A program made the position numbers and the translations under genes. The notes below the pieces were generated by a model. That model was not told where the DNA came from and did no database searches. It saw only the letters and a list, made by a program, of their open reading frames with translations. This document shows positions 53,514 through 62,334 of a stretch of 64,000 nucleotides of DNA, one piece after another. The stretch comes from Oscillospiraceae bacterium (GTDB taxonomy: Bacteria > Bacillota > Clostridia > Oscillospirales > Acutalibacteraceae), in contig SVOT01000004.1 in assembly GCA_015066225.1 (NCBI GenBank), positions 124,001 to 188,000 on the forward strand, given 5' to 3'. Every line of letters begins with the position of its first letter. Position 1 is the stretch's first letter.

Positions 53514-54625
53514 TATTCGTCGTCAACAGTAATATCAATTTTTGCACGTGCTTTTTCTTTTGTTACGGGCTCCTGTACAGGGGCGGCGCCTTCAGTGGCA
53601 CGTCTTGTTAAAGGGTTTCTTGCAGAAATGAGTGCTTTTATGCCCTCACGCACCTTTTCTTCAAGCTCTTTGCAGAATTCGGGATTGTTGCGGATGTATT
53701 CTTTTACATTATCCCTACCCTGACCGAGACGCTCCTCGCCGTAATAGAACCATGCACCGCTTTTTCTGACGCAATCCATTTTAACTGCAAGGTCAAGTAT
53801 TTCGCCGTATTTGGAAATACCCTCGCCGAACATAATGTCAAACTCAGCCTCTTTAAAGGGGGGCGCAACCTTGTTTTTAACGATTTTTGCCCTTGTTCTT
53901 GAGCCGATAAATTCGTTACCGGGACCCTTGAGCTGTTCAACTCTTCTTACGTCGATACGGATTGTTGAATAGAATTTAAGTGCACGGCCACCTGTTGTAA
54001 CCTCTGGGTTACCGTAGATAACGCCAACCTTTTCACGAAGCTGGTTGATGAATATAACAATGGTGTTTGACCTTGAAATTGCACCTGTGAGCTTTCTGAG
54101 AGCCTGTGACATAAGTCTTGCATGAAGGCCAACGTGGCTGTCGCCCATTTCGCCCTCGATTTCTGCCTTGGGTGTAAGAGCCGCAACAGAGTCAACAACG
54201 ATAACGTCAAGGGCACCTGAGCGTGCGAGATACTCGGTGATTTCAAGAGCCTGCTCGCCGTTGTCGGGCTGTGATACAAGAAGAGAATCAATGTCAACGC
54301 CCAATGCCGCCGCATAAACGGGGTCAAGCGCATGCTCAGCGTCTATGAAAGCAGCTTCGCCGCCCATTTTCTGTGCCTCGGCAACAACGTGCAGGGCAAG
54401 AGTTGTTTTACCTGAGCTTTCAGGACCGTAGATTTCGATTATTCTTCCACGGGGAAGACCGCCGATGCCTGTTGCGGCATCAAGAGCGATTGAGCCTGTG
54501 GGAATAGCCTCCACACTCATACCCGCATTTTCGCCAAGACGCATAATTGCACCTTTGCCGAAGCTTTTTTCTATCTGAGCAAGGGCAGTATCCAATGCTT
54601 TTGTTTTCTCTGATTTTTCTGCCAT
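53513..54625 (-). CDS. recA: Recombinase RecA
   Basis: 370 aa. Walker [14 protein letters not shown], Walker [14 protein letters not shown]-binding loops ([33 protein letters not shown]). Central recombinase and SOS co-protease. First gene of recA-recX-rimO-pgsA-cysS-yhbY and the membrane protein; all junctions overlap or have gaps under 25 bases, so the operon should be DNA-damage inducible through the LexA-like box. Confidence 0.97.
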   Translation of the reverse strand: MAEKSEKTKALDTALAQIEKSFGKGAIMRLGENAGMSVEAIPTGSIALDAATGIGGLPRGRIIEIYGPESSGKTTLALHVVAEAQKMGGEAAFIDAEHALDPVYAAALGVDIDSLLVSQPDNGEQALEITEYLARSGALDVIVVDSVAALTPKAEIEGEMGDSHVGLHARLMSQALRKLTGAISRSNTIVIFINQLREKVGVIYGNPEVTTGGRALKFYSTIRIDVRRVEQLKGPGNEFIGSRTRAKIVKNKVAPPFKEAEFDIMFGEGISKYGEILDLAVKMDCVRKSGAWFYYGEERLGQGRDNVKEYIRNNPEFCKELEEKVREGIKALISARNPLTRRATEGAAPVQEPVTKEKARAKIDITVDDE

Positions 54626-54651
54626 AGTTTATTTTCTCTCCCTTTCGAAGT

Positions 54652-54663
54652 GTACAAATGTTC
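54652..54663 (-). promoter_or_regulatory. LexA-like SOS box of recA
   Basis: Minus strand GAACATTTGTAC fits the Gram-positive LexA operator GAAC-N4-GTTC at 7 of 8 fixed positions. It lies about 12 bases after the -10 box, at the transcription start region. Confidence 0.65.
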
Positions 54664-54675
54664 GGTTTGGACTTC

Positions 54676-54704
54676 ATTATATAATATAACTGCAGAAAAA
54701 TCAA
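54676..54704 (-). promoter_or_regulatory. Promoter of the recA operon
   Basis: Minus strand TTGATT (54699-54704), 17-base spacer, TATAAT (54676-54681), followed by the LexA-like box. Confidence 0.75.
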
Positions 54705-54784
54705 GCAATTTTCAAAAAAATATTCGCCAAAAACACGATTATTATGTAAAAGTTCATAAAATCGGTCTTTTTCAAAAAAAAGAC

Positions 54785-54813
54785 TTGCATTTGCAGTTGA
54801 AAGGTGTTATTAT
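54785..54813 (+). promoter_or_regulatory. Promoter of rpmB
   Basis: TTGCAT (54785-54790), 17-base spacer, TATTAT (54808-54813). Confidence 0.6.
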
Positions 54814-54872
54814 ACGTTCGTTGTCTTATGTTTAGACGTATCTTATAATTTCGACGAAGGAGGTGCAGCTCA

Positions 54873-55061
54873 ATGGCAAAATGCGAATTTTGTAACAAAG
54901 AAGTTGCTTTCGGCATCAAGGTTTCTCACTCACACAGACGTTCAAACAGAACATGGAAGCCCAACGTTAAACGCGTAAAAGCTATCGTAGACGGTTCTCC
55001 CCGCAGAGTTTATGCTTGCACACGCTGCTTGCGCTCCGGTAAGGTTACACGTGCCCTTTAA
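54873..55061 (+). CDS. rpmB: Ribosomal protein L28
   Basis: 62 aa. Begins MAKCEFCNKEVAFG and ends with CTRCLRSGKV: the two CxxC pairs make this the zinc-binding (C+) form. GSPRRVYACTRC and SHSHRRSNRTWKPN are the usual L28 blocks. GGAGG precedes the ATG. Single-gene unit with terminator. Confidence 0.96.
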   Translation: MAKCEFCNKEVAFGIKVSHSHRRSNRTWKPNVKRVKAIVDGSPRRVYACTRCLRSGKVTRAL

Positions 55062-55082
55062 TCGTTTAACCCGTGCTATTTA

Positions 55083-55128
55083 AAGCAAAAGTATTGCCCC
55101 GAAGCATTGCTTCGGGGCTTTGCTTTTT
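55083..55128 (+). terminator. Terminator of rpmB
   Basis: Stem GCCCCGAAGC/GCTTCGGGGC (55096-55105 with 55109-55118), with an outer AAGCAAA/TTTGCTT arm, then TTTTT. Confidence 0.9.
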
Positions 55129-55175
55129 ATTGCCTTGTAACAAAACTTGTCGTTATTTTTGTATAAACATTCCTA

Positions 55176-55204
55176 TTGAAAAGACTTCGTGCCTAATATA
55201 TAAT
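55176..55204 (+). promoter_or_regulatory. Promoter of the LRR-protein operon
   Basis: TTGAAA (55176-55181), 17-base spacer, perfect TATAAT (55199-55204). Confidence 0.8.
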
Positions 55205-55243
55205 ATAATTAGTATATTATGACTTATAAGGGAAGTGATTTCC

Positions 55244-56701
55244 ATGAAAAAGAAAAATATAATCGCATTTGTTCTTAGCCTTGTTCTTTTATTGTCGGTG
55301 GTTATTCTGCCCGACAGCTCTGTTGCTTCATCGCTTACGGCACTTGGTGTTTCCAGCACCGAGCCGATAGTCCCCGACGAAGATGATTTCGACTACGACG
55401 TAATTGATGTTGACGGCGTTAAAAAGGTTATGATTTACGCTTACAACGGCAACGCTTCGCACGTAATTGTGCCCGAAACAATCGGCGGTTACGTCGTTGA
55501 CACGCTTGAATGCACAACCTTTAGTGCCAATGACAATCTGGTTTATGTAAAAATCCCCGCAACAGTTGAAAACATCGTTGACAACATCTTTAACGCCTGC
55601 CTTTCTCTTGAAGAAATCGAGGTTGACCCCCAAAACCCCAGATACGTCACCCTTGACGGCATTCTTTACGAAAAAGAAACAAACGAGTCTTCGTCACTTT
55701 TCGGCAAGCCCCAAAGGCTTATTGCCTGCCCGCCTGAAAAAAGCGGTGCAATCGTTATCCCCTATGGTGTTAAAACAATCGGTGCCTGTGCATTCGAGCA
55801 TTGCTACAACATAACAAGCGTGAATATGTACAACACCGTCACCAAAATTGAGTTCAACGCCTTCGCATTCTGTTGGGGCATTACAAGCCTCAGGCTCAGC
55901 GACAACCTCAAAACAATCGGCGACAAAGCATTTGCCAACTGCGACTCACTCAAGAGCATTTCCATACCCGCAACGGTTACGTCAATCGGTAAGGATGCTT
56001 TCCTTGGCGGTATCGACTCAAAGGATAACAAGTTTTATTACTATACAGACGGTATTTATTGCACAAAGGGAACTTATGCATACAATTATGTAATCAAACA
56101 GCATATCCCCCCGAAAGCAATAATTCAAAAGCACCGTTCAATTACCGATATTGACACAGGCATAACCTTTGTTGACGCCTATTCCGTTTTGCCTGCTAAC
56201 AAATATGTTGACATAAAAGTCACTCCTGTTGATATTAACAAGGTCACCGATATTCCTGTGAGATATGCCGAGGGCTACGCATACGATATCAAATGTATTG
56301 ACTCAAACGGCAAAAGCTACTCACCTACAGGTGAATTTGTTCTGAATTTTGAGAGAATCGGCGAAAACGCTATACCCAATGCAACAAAAATTTACAGGGT
56401 TACGGATTCGGGAATGATTTCCGCAAACGGCAGTCCCACAATCCCCTTTGTTGGTGCTCAATCAAACAAAACAGGTAGATTTATCGTTCTTGTAAACAAC
56501 GATTTTTCTATAAAAGGCGACGTTGACGGTGACGGAATAATCACCCTTTATGACGCAAAAGCCGCTCTGTTGGCTTCAACGGGCATATTAAAGCTCACAA
56601 AAGAGCAGGAAAAAGCCGCAAACGCCGACAATTCAACAAAAACAAAGCCCACAACTGCCGACGTGAGAAAAATCCTCAGACAGGCATCGGGTATTAAATA
56701 A
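55244..56701 (+). CDS. Secreted BspA-type leucine-rich-repeat protein with degenerate dockerin-like tail
   Basis: 485 aa from ATG 55244 (GGGAAGTG upstream). Signal peptide (residues 1-~30). LRR_5/BspA repeats over ~75-260 (VTKIEFNAFAFCWGITSLRLSDNLKTIGDKAFANC). A beta domain, then a C-terminal ~60 residues with one clear calcium loop GDVDGDGIITLYDAKAAL and a second degraded one (NSTKTKPTTADVRKIL). BspA repeats often mediate attachment to host or matrix proteins. First of four plus-strand genes. Confidence 0.8.
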   Translation: MKKKNIIAFVLSLVLLLSVVILPDSSVASSLTALGVSSTEPIVPDEDDFDYDVIDVDGVKKVMIYAYNGNASHVIVPETIGGYVVDTLECTTFSANDNLVYVKIPATVENIVDNIFNACLSLEEIEVDPQNPRYVTLDGILYEKETNESSSLFGKPQRLIACPPEKSGAIVIPYGVKTIGACAFEHCYNITSVNMYNTVTKIEFNAFAFCWGITSLRLSDNLKTIGDKAFANCDSLKSISIPATVTSIGKDAFLGGIDSKDNKFYYYTDGIYCTKGTYAYNYVIKQHIPPKAIIQKHRSITDIDTGITFVDAYSVLPANKYVDIKVTPVDINKVTDIPVRYAEGYAYDIKCIDSNGKSYSPTGEFVLNFERIGENAIPNATKIYRVTDSGMISANGSPTIPFVGAQSNKTGRFIVLVNNDFSIKGDVDGDGIITLYDAKAALLASTGILKLTKEQEKAANADNSTKTKPTTADVRKILRQASGIK

Positions 56702-56714
56702 AAGGAGAATATTT

Positions 56715-57026
56715 ATGATAGGTGTAGGAAAATACAAGGTAGCAATCGACCATATGTTTTTTAAGGGCGACGCTGTTTTTGAAATTAAATATGACGACGG
56801 TAAATATGAATTTGAAATTGAAATCGATGACGCAGATTTCGATTTTGACATTGATATTATCGAAACAGAAGAGGATGAAAACACTCTTTATGCCAAAGCA
56901 ACTGTCGCAATTCTCCCCGGCAAAACCATTGACCTCACCCTCACGTTTGACGGTGACAAGTGCAACGGCTTTCTTAAAATCCCCTTTGTTGGCAAAATTA
57001 AAATCAAGGATGCAGTAAAAATCTGA
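56715..57026 (+). CDS. Small acidic beta-strand protein
   Basis: 103 aa, not recognised. Alternating Asp/Glu-rich strands (KYEFEIEIDDADFDFDIDII), no signal peptide or membrane segment, net acidic. AAGGAG lies nine bases before the ATG, 13 bases after the LRR gene, so expression with its neighbours is likely. Beta-sandwich or lipocalin-like folds are possible. Confidence 0.65.
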   Translation: MIGVGKYKVAIDHMFFKGDAVFEIKYDDGKYEFEIEIDDADFDFDIDIIETEEDENTLYAKATVAILPGKTIDLTLTFDGDKCNGFLKIPFVGKIKIKDAVKI

Positions 57027-57053
57027 CCGTACAGATTTTAAAGGAGAGTTTTT

Positions 57054-58349
57054 GTGGCAGATAAGAAGAAACAACAACCCGAATGGTTCCGGCTTGATAA
57101 TGCCGCCGCCATCTTCCCGGGGCAGAATACCAACACGTGGTCAAACGTGTTCAGGGTTACAATTGAATTAAAAGAAGATATTGAGCCCGAAATTCTGCAA
57201 CAGGCGCTTGAGAGGGTGTTGCCCCGTTTCCCCGGCTTCAACGTCAGAATCCGCAAGGGTCTTTTTTGGTATTATTTCGAAAAAAACCCCAACAAGGCTC
57301 CCCTTGTTACCCACGACGTACAAAATCCCTGCCACCGTGTTAAATTCAAAGAAAACAACGGCTTTCTTTTCAAGGTTTATTACCACAAAAAGAAAATCTC
57401 CGTTGACACCTTTCATTCCATAACCGACGGCCACGGAACAGCCATTTTCATCAGCACCCTTGCCGCAGAATACCTACGCCTTATGGGTCACGACATACCT
57501 TGCGGCAAAATGGTTTATGACATTAACGAGCCACCCAAAGCAGGTGAAATGGAGGATTCCTTTGCCGTGTATGCTACATCCACGGGCAAGGTTAAAAGAA
57601 CTGATAAATGGGTATATCACGCAAAAGGCACAAAGCTACCCACACACCTTGTCAACGTAACCTCCGGCATAATGTCTTTTGAGGAGCTTCACAGAATAAC
57701 CAAGGAAAAAGGTGTTACCATAACCGAATTTTTTGCTGCCGTTCTTTTAGATATTCTTTGCAAAAAGCAGGCACGTGAAGAAAAAAAGCAAAAAGAGGTT
57801 TCAATACAGATTCCCATTGACCTCAGGCGTGTTTACGGCTCTGAAACTATGAGAAACTTTACAATCTGCCTGAGAGTAAAGGTTGACCCCAACCTGGGTG
57901 AATACTCTTTTGACGAGCTTCTCAGACAGGTTTCATACCAGCTTCGCCTTGCAAACGACGAAAAGAAGCTGAGAGCGATGATAACAGCAAATATGGGGCT
58001 TCAGGAGAACCCCGTTATGAAATTTTTACCGCTGATACTTAAGGATTTCGGTATCGGCATATCCTTTGCAATAACCGCGGAGCAGACAACATCCTCACTG
58101 CTTACTAACGTGGGGGCAATTTATCTGCCCGATGAAATGCTTCAATACGTTGAAAAGCCATTGTTTATGCCAAGCCCCGGTCTGGTTAATGCCGCAAGGT
58201 GCGGTGTTGCAACAATCGGTGACAAGCTTGTTTTCACCTTTTCAAACATCTACAAAGAAAGTGACGTGGAGCGTGACTTTTTCACCACACTTGTTAAAAT
58301 GGGTATTCACGTTAAAATCGAAAGCAACAGAGAATCAAACGAGGTATAA
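57054..58349 (+). CDS. HXXXD-type acyltransferase (alcohol acetyltransferase/condensation-like)
   Basis: 431 aa from a GTG start with AAGGAGAG eight bases upstream. BAHD/condensation fold with active-site HSITDGHG (His121, Asp125), and later IPIDLRRVYGSETMRNF, as in bacterial alcohol-acetyltransferase-like proteins. It should transfer an acyl group from CoA or a carrier to an alcohol or amine; neither is known. No signal peptide. Adjacent to a zinc-ribbon membrane protein of the type often found beside such enzymes. Confidence 0.8.
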   Translation: MADKKKQQPEWFRLDNAAAIFPGQNTNTWSNVFRVTIELKEDIEPEILQQALERVLPRFPGFNVRIRKGLFWYYFEKNPNKAPLVTHDVQNPCHRVKFKENNGFLFKVYYHKKKISVDTFHSITDGHGTAIFISTLAAEYLRLMGHDIPCGKMVYDINEPPKAGEMEDSFAVYATSTGKVKRTDKWVYHAKGTKLPTHLVNVTSGIMSFEELHRITKEKGVTITEFFAAVLLDILCKKQAREEKKQKEVSIQIPIDLRRVYGSETMRNFTICLRVKVDPNLGEYSFDELLRQVSYQLRLANDEKKLRAMITANMGLQENPVMKFLPLILKDFGIGISFAITAEQTTSSLLTNVGAIYLPDEMLQYVEKPLFMPSPGLVNAARCGVATIGDKLVFTFSNIYKESDVERDFFTTLVKMGIHVKIESNRESNEV

Positions 58350-58351
58350 AA

Positions 58352-59056
58352 ATGTCCTATTGTGTAAATTGCGGGGTGGAGCTTGACAGAAGCGCCACAA
58401 AATGTGTGCTTTGTAACACACCCATCCCCAACACCGAAAATCATCCCGACAGACCCGTGCCCACTCCCTTTTCGGAGGAGGCGATGATACCGAAAAAAAT
58501 AAAAGAGCGATTTCTCGCCCTTATAACCACATTTATTATTCTTATCCCCAATATAGTTTGCGCACTTGTAAACCTGTTCTTTTCACCTGAGAAGCTGTGG
58601 TTTGTTTTTCTCGCGTCTTCGTCGTTTTTGTTCTGGGTTATTTTTATTCTGCCTTTTCTTATGAACCAAAAACAGCCCCACCTTCTGTGGGCGATTGACA
58701 CCGTCGCAGTTGCTCTTTACGGCCTCGTTTTTCATATAAGAGGCATTGGCGAAAACAATTGGTATTTTAAAATCGCTTTGCCTGTAATCGGCATAGCTTC
58801 ACTTTGTGTTTTATGCTATATCTGTTGGGCACGTAAAAGCAAGCACCACAAAGCATCAAAAGCACTTCATATATTTATTGATATTGTGCTTGTACTTTCG
58901 GTTTTGTGCCTGTGCCTTTTCATTTCAAATTACATAGTAAAAGCACAGATGGTTCTCATCGCAGACGCTTGTTGCTTTGCACTTGTTTTATTCTGGCTTT
59001 ACGTTTGCAAAAGCAAAAAAACGAGAGCATATCTTTCCAGAAAGCTTTTTGTATAA
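58352..59056 (+). CDS. Zinc-ribbon membrane protein, DUF6320-like
   Basis: 234 aa. N-terminal ribbon YCVNCGVELDRSATKCVLCNTPIPN, then six membrane helices. From memory, proteins with this layout (DUF6320) occur next to acetyltransferase-like genes; the domain number is a recollection, not a search. The ATG lies two bases after the acyltransferase stop, suggesting a two-gene module in which this protein holds or regulates the enzyme at the membrane. Confidence 0.7.
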   Translation: MSYCVNCGVELDRSATKCVLCNTPIPNTENHPDRPVPTPFSEEAMIPKKIKERFLALITTFIILIPNIVCALVNLFFSPEKLWFVFLASSSFLFWVIFILPFLMNQKQPHLLWAIDTVAVALYGLVFHIRGIGENNWYFKIALPVIGIASLCVLCYICWARKSKHHKASKALHIFIDIVLVLSVLCLCLFISNYIVKAQMVLIADACCFALVLFWLYVCKSKKTRAYLSRKLFV

Positions 59057-59096
59057 AAAATCACTACCTTGAAAATTTCAAGGTAGTGATTTTTTT
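59055..59096. terminator. Shared terminator of the LRR operon and the GH106-like gene
   Basis: Stem AAAAAATCACTACCTTGAA with partner TTCAAGGTAGTGATTTTTT; T-runs on both strands between two convergent genes. Confidence 0.88.
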
Positions 59097-62000
59097 ACAG
59101 TCTTATTACAGATGCTTTTAAAACTCCTGTTTTACGAAGCACGTATTCATAGCTCCAGTTTCTGCCGGTGCTTCTCCATGCACCGGGTCCGTGCCAGGAT
59201 TCTTTTTCGTCAACAAGATGGATAGGTCCGAAGGAGTTGTATCGGTGCGTGAAAAGTGTCACGCCGATTTCGTGCTCGCCGTTTTCGACATTTTCAATTC
59301 TGAGGGTGTAGGGCGGGTAAATAATTCTTCCCTTTTTCTCGCCGTCAAGAGAAACGGTTATAAGAGCACCGCGGTAATCCGATGCTTCAACCTCAACGAA
59401 GCCGTTTTCAACGTTAACGGGGAGCTTGTAGGTAACAGCACCGCTGTAGAACGGTAAGCCCTGTGAAAGAATTTCACCGAAGCCGATTCTTTCGGGAAGT
59501 GAAAAAATCGTGCTTTCAGTACCAACAACCTTTACGCCGAAAAATCCCAGAACAAAAACGCTTTCAAGGTTTGCAGACGGTCCGAAGGGGTATGTAATAA
59601 GAAGCTCGTTTTCGCCCTTTATGATTTTACCAAGCTTCACCTTATAAATCGAAAAATCAACGTAATTGTCAACGATTTCATTAGAAATCTTTTCGCCGTT
59701 GAAAATTATCTCTGCCTTCTCTGCATCCTCAAGACCGAGGAATGCACCCTCGTAATCAATTTCGCTATTGAAGGTATATCTGAGAGTGACCTTGCTCACG
59801 TCCGGTGCCTCGCCATAGACCCAGGGCTGAACGATAGCCTCGCCCCTTTCACGAAGACCCAGTCTTTCACGGCAGATATTATCAAGCCTGAGAATTTCTT
59901 CCTTGGGTGAAAACTCCTTTTCACCCTCAATTTTGAATTCGGCCATATCAAGAACAAGAATGTTTTCCTCTGAAAGCTCGTAGCTTACCTGTGAGGGCAC
60001 ACGGATTTCTTTACCCTCGTCAGCATTTCCGGAGGATTTTGAAGCCGCCAAGGAGGGGGCAACCAATTTATAAAGCCTTGACTCGTAGCCGTAAATATGG
60101 TCTGAAATTATTGTTTTGCCGTTTTTAATTTCGTAATCGGCTGAAATAATTTCACCATTTTCGGTGTCATAGATGACAACTCCGTATTCACCGTTTATTG
60201 TGATTCTTACATCGTCGCCACGGTCAACATCTTTATTGTAGGGTTCTTTGTCGTGGCAGACAAAAAGCCATTTGCAATCATCATCCTGACGGAGCTGATA
60301 AATAAGATCGTCTGTAAGACTGCCGTCATCATAGCGCATTGTGAGTGTTCTGTCACTTTCCATTGCAGTGATTATCGCCGAGCGTGTGTAATCTATATGC
60401 TCGCTTATATCATAAAGAGCCTTACCTCTCTCTGAAGCGACAGCGTCGCAAAGCTTTGGTGCGGCACCCAGGAAAACAAGTCTGCCGCCGTTTTTGCGAA
60501 ATTCCTCAAGACGCTCCAGAGTTGTTGAACGCAAGGTCTCGCAAGCGGGAACAATAATTGTGTCATATTCCATTTTGCCAACCTTCAGGGGTGCGGAGCC
60601 CTTTTCACAAAGAGTTGGCAGAAGAGATTCGCAGATAAAATTGAAGTCTATGCTGCCCTCAAGAAGCCATTTTGTAAGATTTTGGAAATTTTCATCTGCG
60701 CCGTCACGGAAAATGGCAGATTTGTCGTTGGGACCCCAATGAAGCCAGAAGCTTTCAACAGGGTGAATAACGCCCACCTTAACAATAGGTTTACCCCTTG
60801 TAAGAGCCGTGTTAACACGCGCAAAATGGTCTTCTATTGCACCATATTCTTTATACCAAGGTGACTGATAAGAAATTGATGCGGGATAATCACGCTTTGC
60901 CTCACCCGCCATAGCGTACCATGAAAGGTGGGGAACGCGGATTGTTATGCCAAGAGCCGCTTGCCAGTCGCCCTGATGCTTGTAGGTTCTGAAATCACAA
61001 TCCCAGCCGGTTACGCCGTAAAGCTCTGAAAGCACACCCTCATAGCCAAACTGATGAGCGGCGGATTGTGCCTGCTTTGCAGTTGTAAATTCATGAGCAT
61101 TGCAAAGTAAATCTATACCGGGAAGGCGGAAGCCCCTGTACGAACGCATAGCCTCGCCCAATGCCGCTGTCTGGCTGTGAAGAGTGGGCTCCTCCATCAT
61201 ATGACCGGTGAGCGCTATACCGTTTTCTTCACACCAAGAGCCGACTGTATCCGCAAAGGATTGTGCAAAAAGCTCGGCAATAAAATCGTGGTAGCGGTAG
61301 CGGTGAATAGACGGTGCGCTACCTTTCAAATCCCAGAAAATTTCGGGAAGTGTGTCAAGAATATCCGCCCCGTAAGCCTTTTTATAAAGCTCGGGAACCT
61401 TATCTGTCCACGGCATTGTGACGTCTTCTGTATCAAAAGAATTGTCAAATGTGTCTTTTCTTGTGAACTGAGGCTCATCGGTAAAAATTGCCGGCACGGT
61501 TTTATCGAACTCATAACCCACGCTTTCTTTGTATCTTTCGTGAGTAACCTCAATAAATCTTTTTATTGCATCGGAGTTTAGAGTGTCAACATATGTCTGG
61601 TCGTTATGCCAGCTATTGGGACCATAAACGTTGAGAAGCGCATACCATTTTGTGCCCTGTGCTTCGTCGTTTTCGTTTATTTTTTTGTAGCCTTCAAGGT
61701 AGCCGTCCTCGTCAAGCACAACGTCATAGCAGGCAAGAAGAGTTTCGTTGCCGCTTCTGTCGCCGTTTGAGCGTGAGCAGTTGCCTGCGCTGAAGCTCTC
61801 ACCCTGTTTTTCTGTTGTGAAAACAAGGTTTCTTGCCCTGTATCTTTCGTCGCAGGTAACAAGACCGCCTGCGGCACCCGAGGGCCACCTGTCTTCGTCA
61901 TAAAGCCAGGCAAGCATATCCTCGCTTTTTGCCTTTTCAACACAAGCCTTTACAAGCTCCATATATTCATCGCTGAGATATTTGTTCTTGAGCCCCGTTC

Positions 62001-62178
62001 GCACGTGCATATGAAAACCGCCGAGCCCCATTTCCTTGAAAATGTCTATCTGACGGCAAAGCTCTTCTTCGGTGAGAAGATTATTCCACGCCCAGAAGGG
62101 TGTTCCGCGATATTCTGCGGTTGGGTTTTTAAACAATTCCTCTGACAAGGCAGGGGTTGAATTTTTCTTGTAAAGCAT
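59095..62178 (-). CDS. Glycoside hydrolase, GH106-like (alpha-L-rhamnosidase type)
   Basis: 1027 aa. Typical N-terminus YRGTPFWAWNNLLTEEELCRQI, GLGGFHMHVRTGL and WLYDEDRWPSGAAGG, the pattern of the large Glyco_hydro_106 family. A TIM-barrel-like catalytic part is followed by beta domains. No signal peptide, so it acts on imported oligosaccharides, perhaps rhamnosylated or other plant/host glycans. GGGAGG precedes the ATG. The substrate call is tentative since the family includes members without proven rhamnosidase activity. Confidence 0.78.
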   Translation of the reverse strand: MLYKKNSTPALSEELFKNPTAEYRGTPFWAWNNLLTEEELCRQIDIFKEMGLGGFHMHVRTGLKNKYLSDEYMELVKACVEKAKSEDMLAWLYDEDRWPSGAAGGLVTCDERYRARNLVFTTEKQGESFSAGNCSRSNGDRSGNETLLACYDVVLDEDGYLEGYKKINENDEAQGTKWYALLNVYGPNSWHNDQTYVDTLNSDAIKRFIEVTHERYKESVGYEFDKTVPAIFTDEPQFTRKDTFDNSFDTEDVTMPWTDKVPELYKKAYGADILDTLPEIFWDLKGSAPSIHRYRYHDFIAELFAQSFADTVGSWCEENGIALTGHMMEEPTLHSQTAALGEAMRSYRGFRLPGIDLLCNAHEFTTAKQAQSAAHQFGYEGVLSELYGVTGWDCDFRTYKHQGDWQAALGITIRVPHLSWYAMAGEAKRDYPASISYQSPWYKEYGAIEDHFARVNTALTRGKPIVKVGVIHPVESFWLHWGPNDKSAIFRDGADENFQNLTKWLLEGSIDFNFICESLLPTLCEKGSAPLKVGKMEYDTIIVPACETLRSTTLERLEEFRKNGGRLVFLGAAPKLCDAVASERGKALYDISEHIDYTRSAIITAMESDRTLTMRYDDGSLTDDLIYQLRQDDDCKWLFVCHDKEPYNKDVDRGDDVRITINGEYGVVIYDTENGEIISADYEIKNGKTIISDHIYGYESRLYKLVAPSLAASKSSGNADEGKEIRVPSQVSYELSEENILVLDMAEFKIEGEKEFSPKEEILRLDNICRERLGLRERGEAIVQPWVYGEAPDVSKVTLRYTFNSEIDYEGAFLGLEDAEKAEIIFNGEKISNEIVDNYVDFSIYKVKLGKIIKGENELLITYPFGPSANLESVFVLGFFGVKVVGTESTIFSLPERIGFGEILSQGLPFYSGAVTYKLPVNVENGFVEVEASDYRGALITVSLDGEKKGRIIYPPYTLRIENVENGEHEIGVTLFTHRYNSFGPIHLVDEKESWHGPGAWRSTGRNWSYEYVLRKTGVLKASVIRL

Positions 62179-62207
62179 AGAAAAGCCTCCCGAATTTTAT
62201 TAAAACA

Positions 62208-62236
62208 ATTCTATCATAGGGCAGTTTTAAAAGCAA
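62208..62236 (-). promoter_or_regulatory. Promoter of the GH106-like gene
   Basis: Minus strand TTGCTT (62231-62236), 17-base spacer, TAGAAT (62208-62213), 30 bases before the ATG. Confidence 0.65.
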
Positions 62237-62271
62237 CAAAAAGCACCTATCGGGAAGATACAATTTCGATG

Positions 62272-62301
62272 TTGTATTATGTGCAATTTGTATGATATAA
62301 T
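62272..62301 (+). promoter_or_regulatory. Promoter of the sialidase-fold gene
   Basis: TTGTAT (62272-62277), 18-base spacer, TATAAT (62296-62301), divergent from the GH106-like promoter. Confidence 0.65.
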
Positions 62302-62334
62302 TTATTGTACACAAATTGATTTGGGGTGAGTTTC

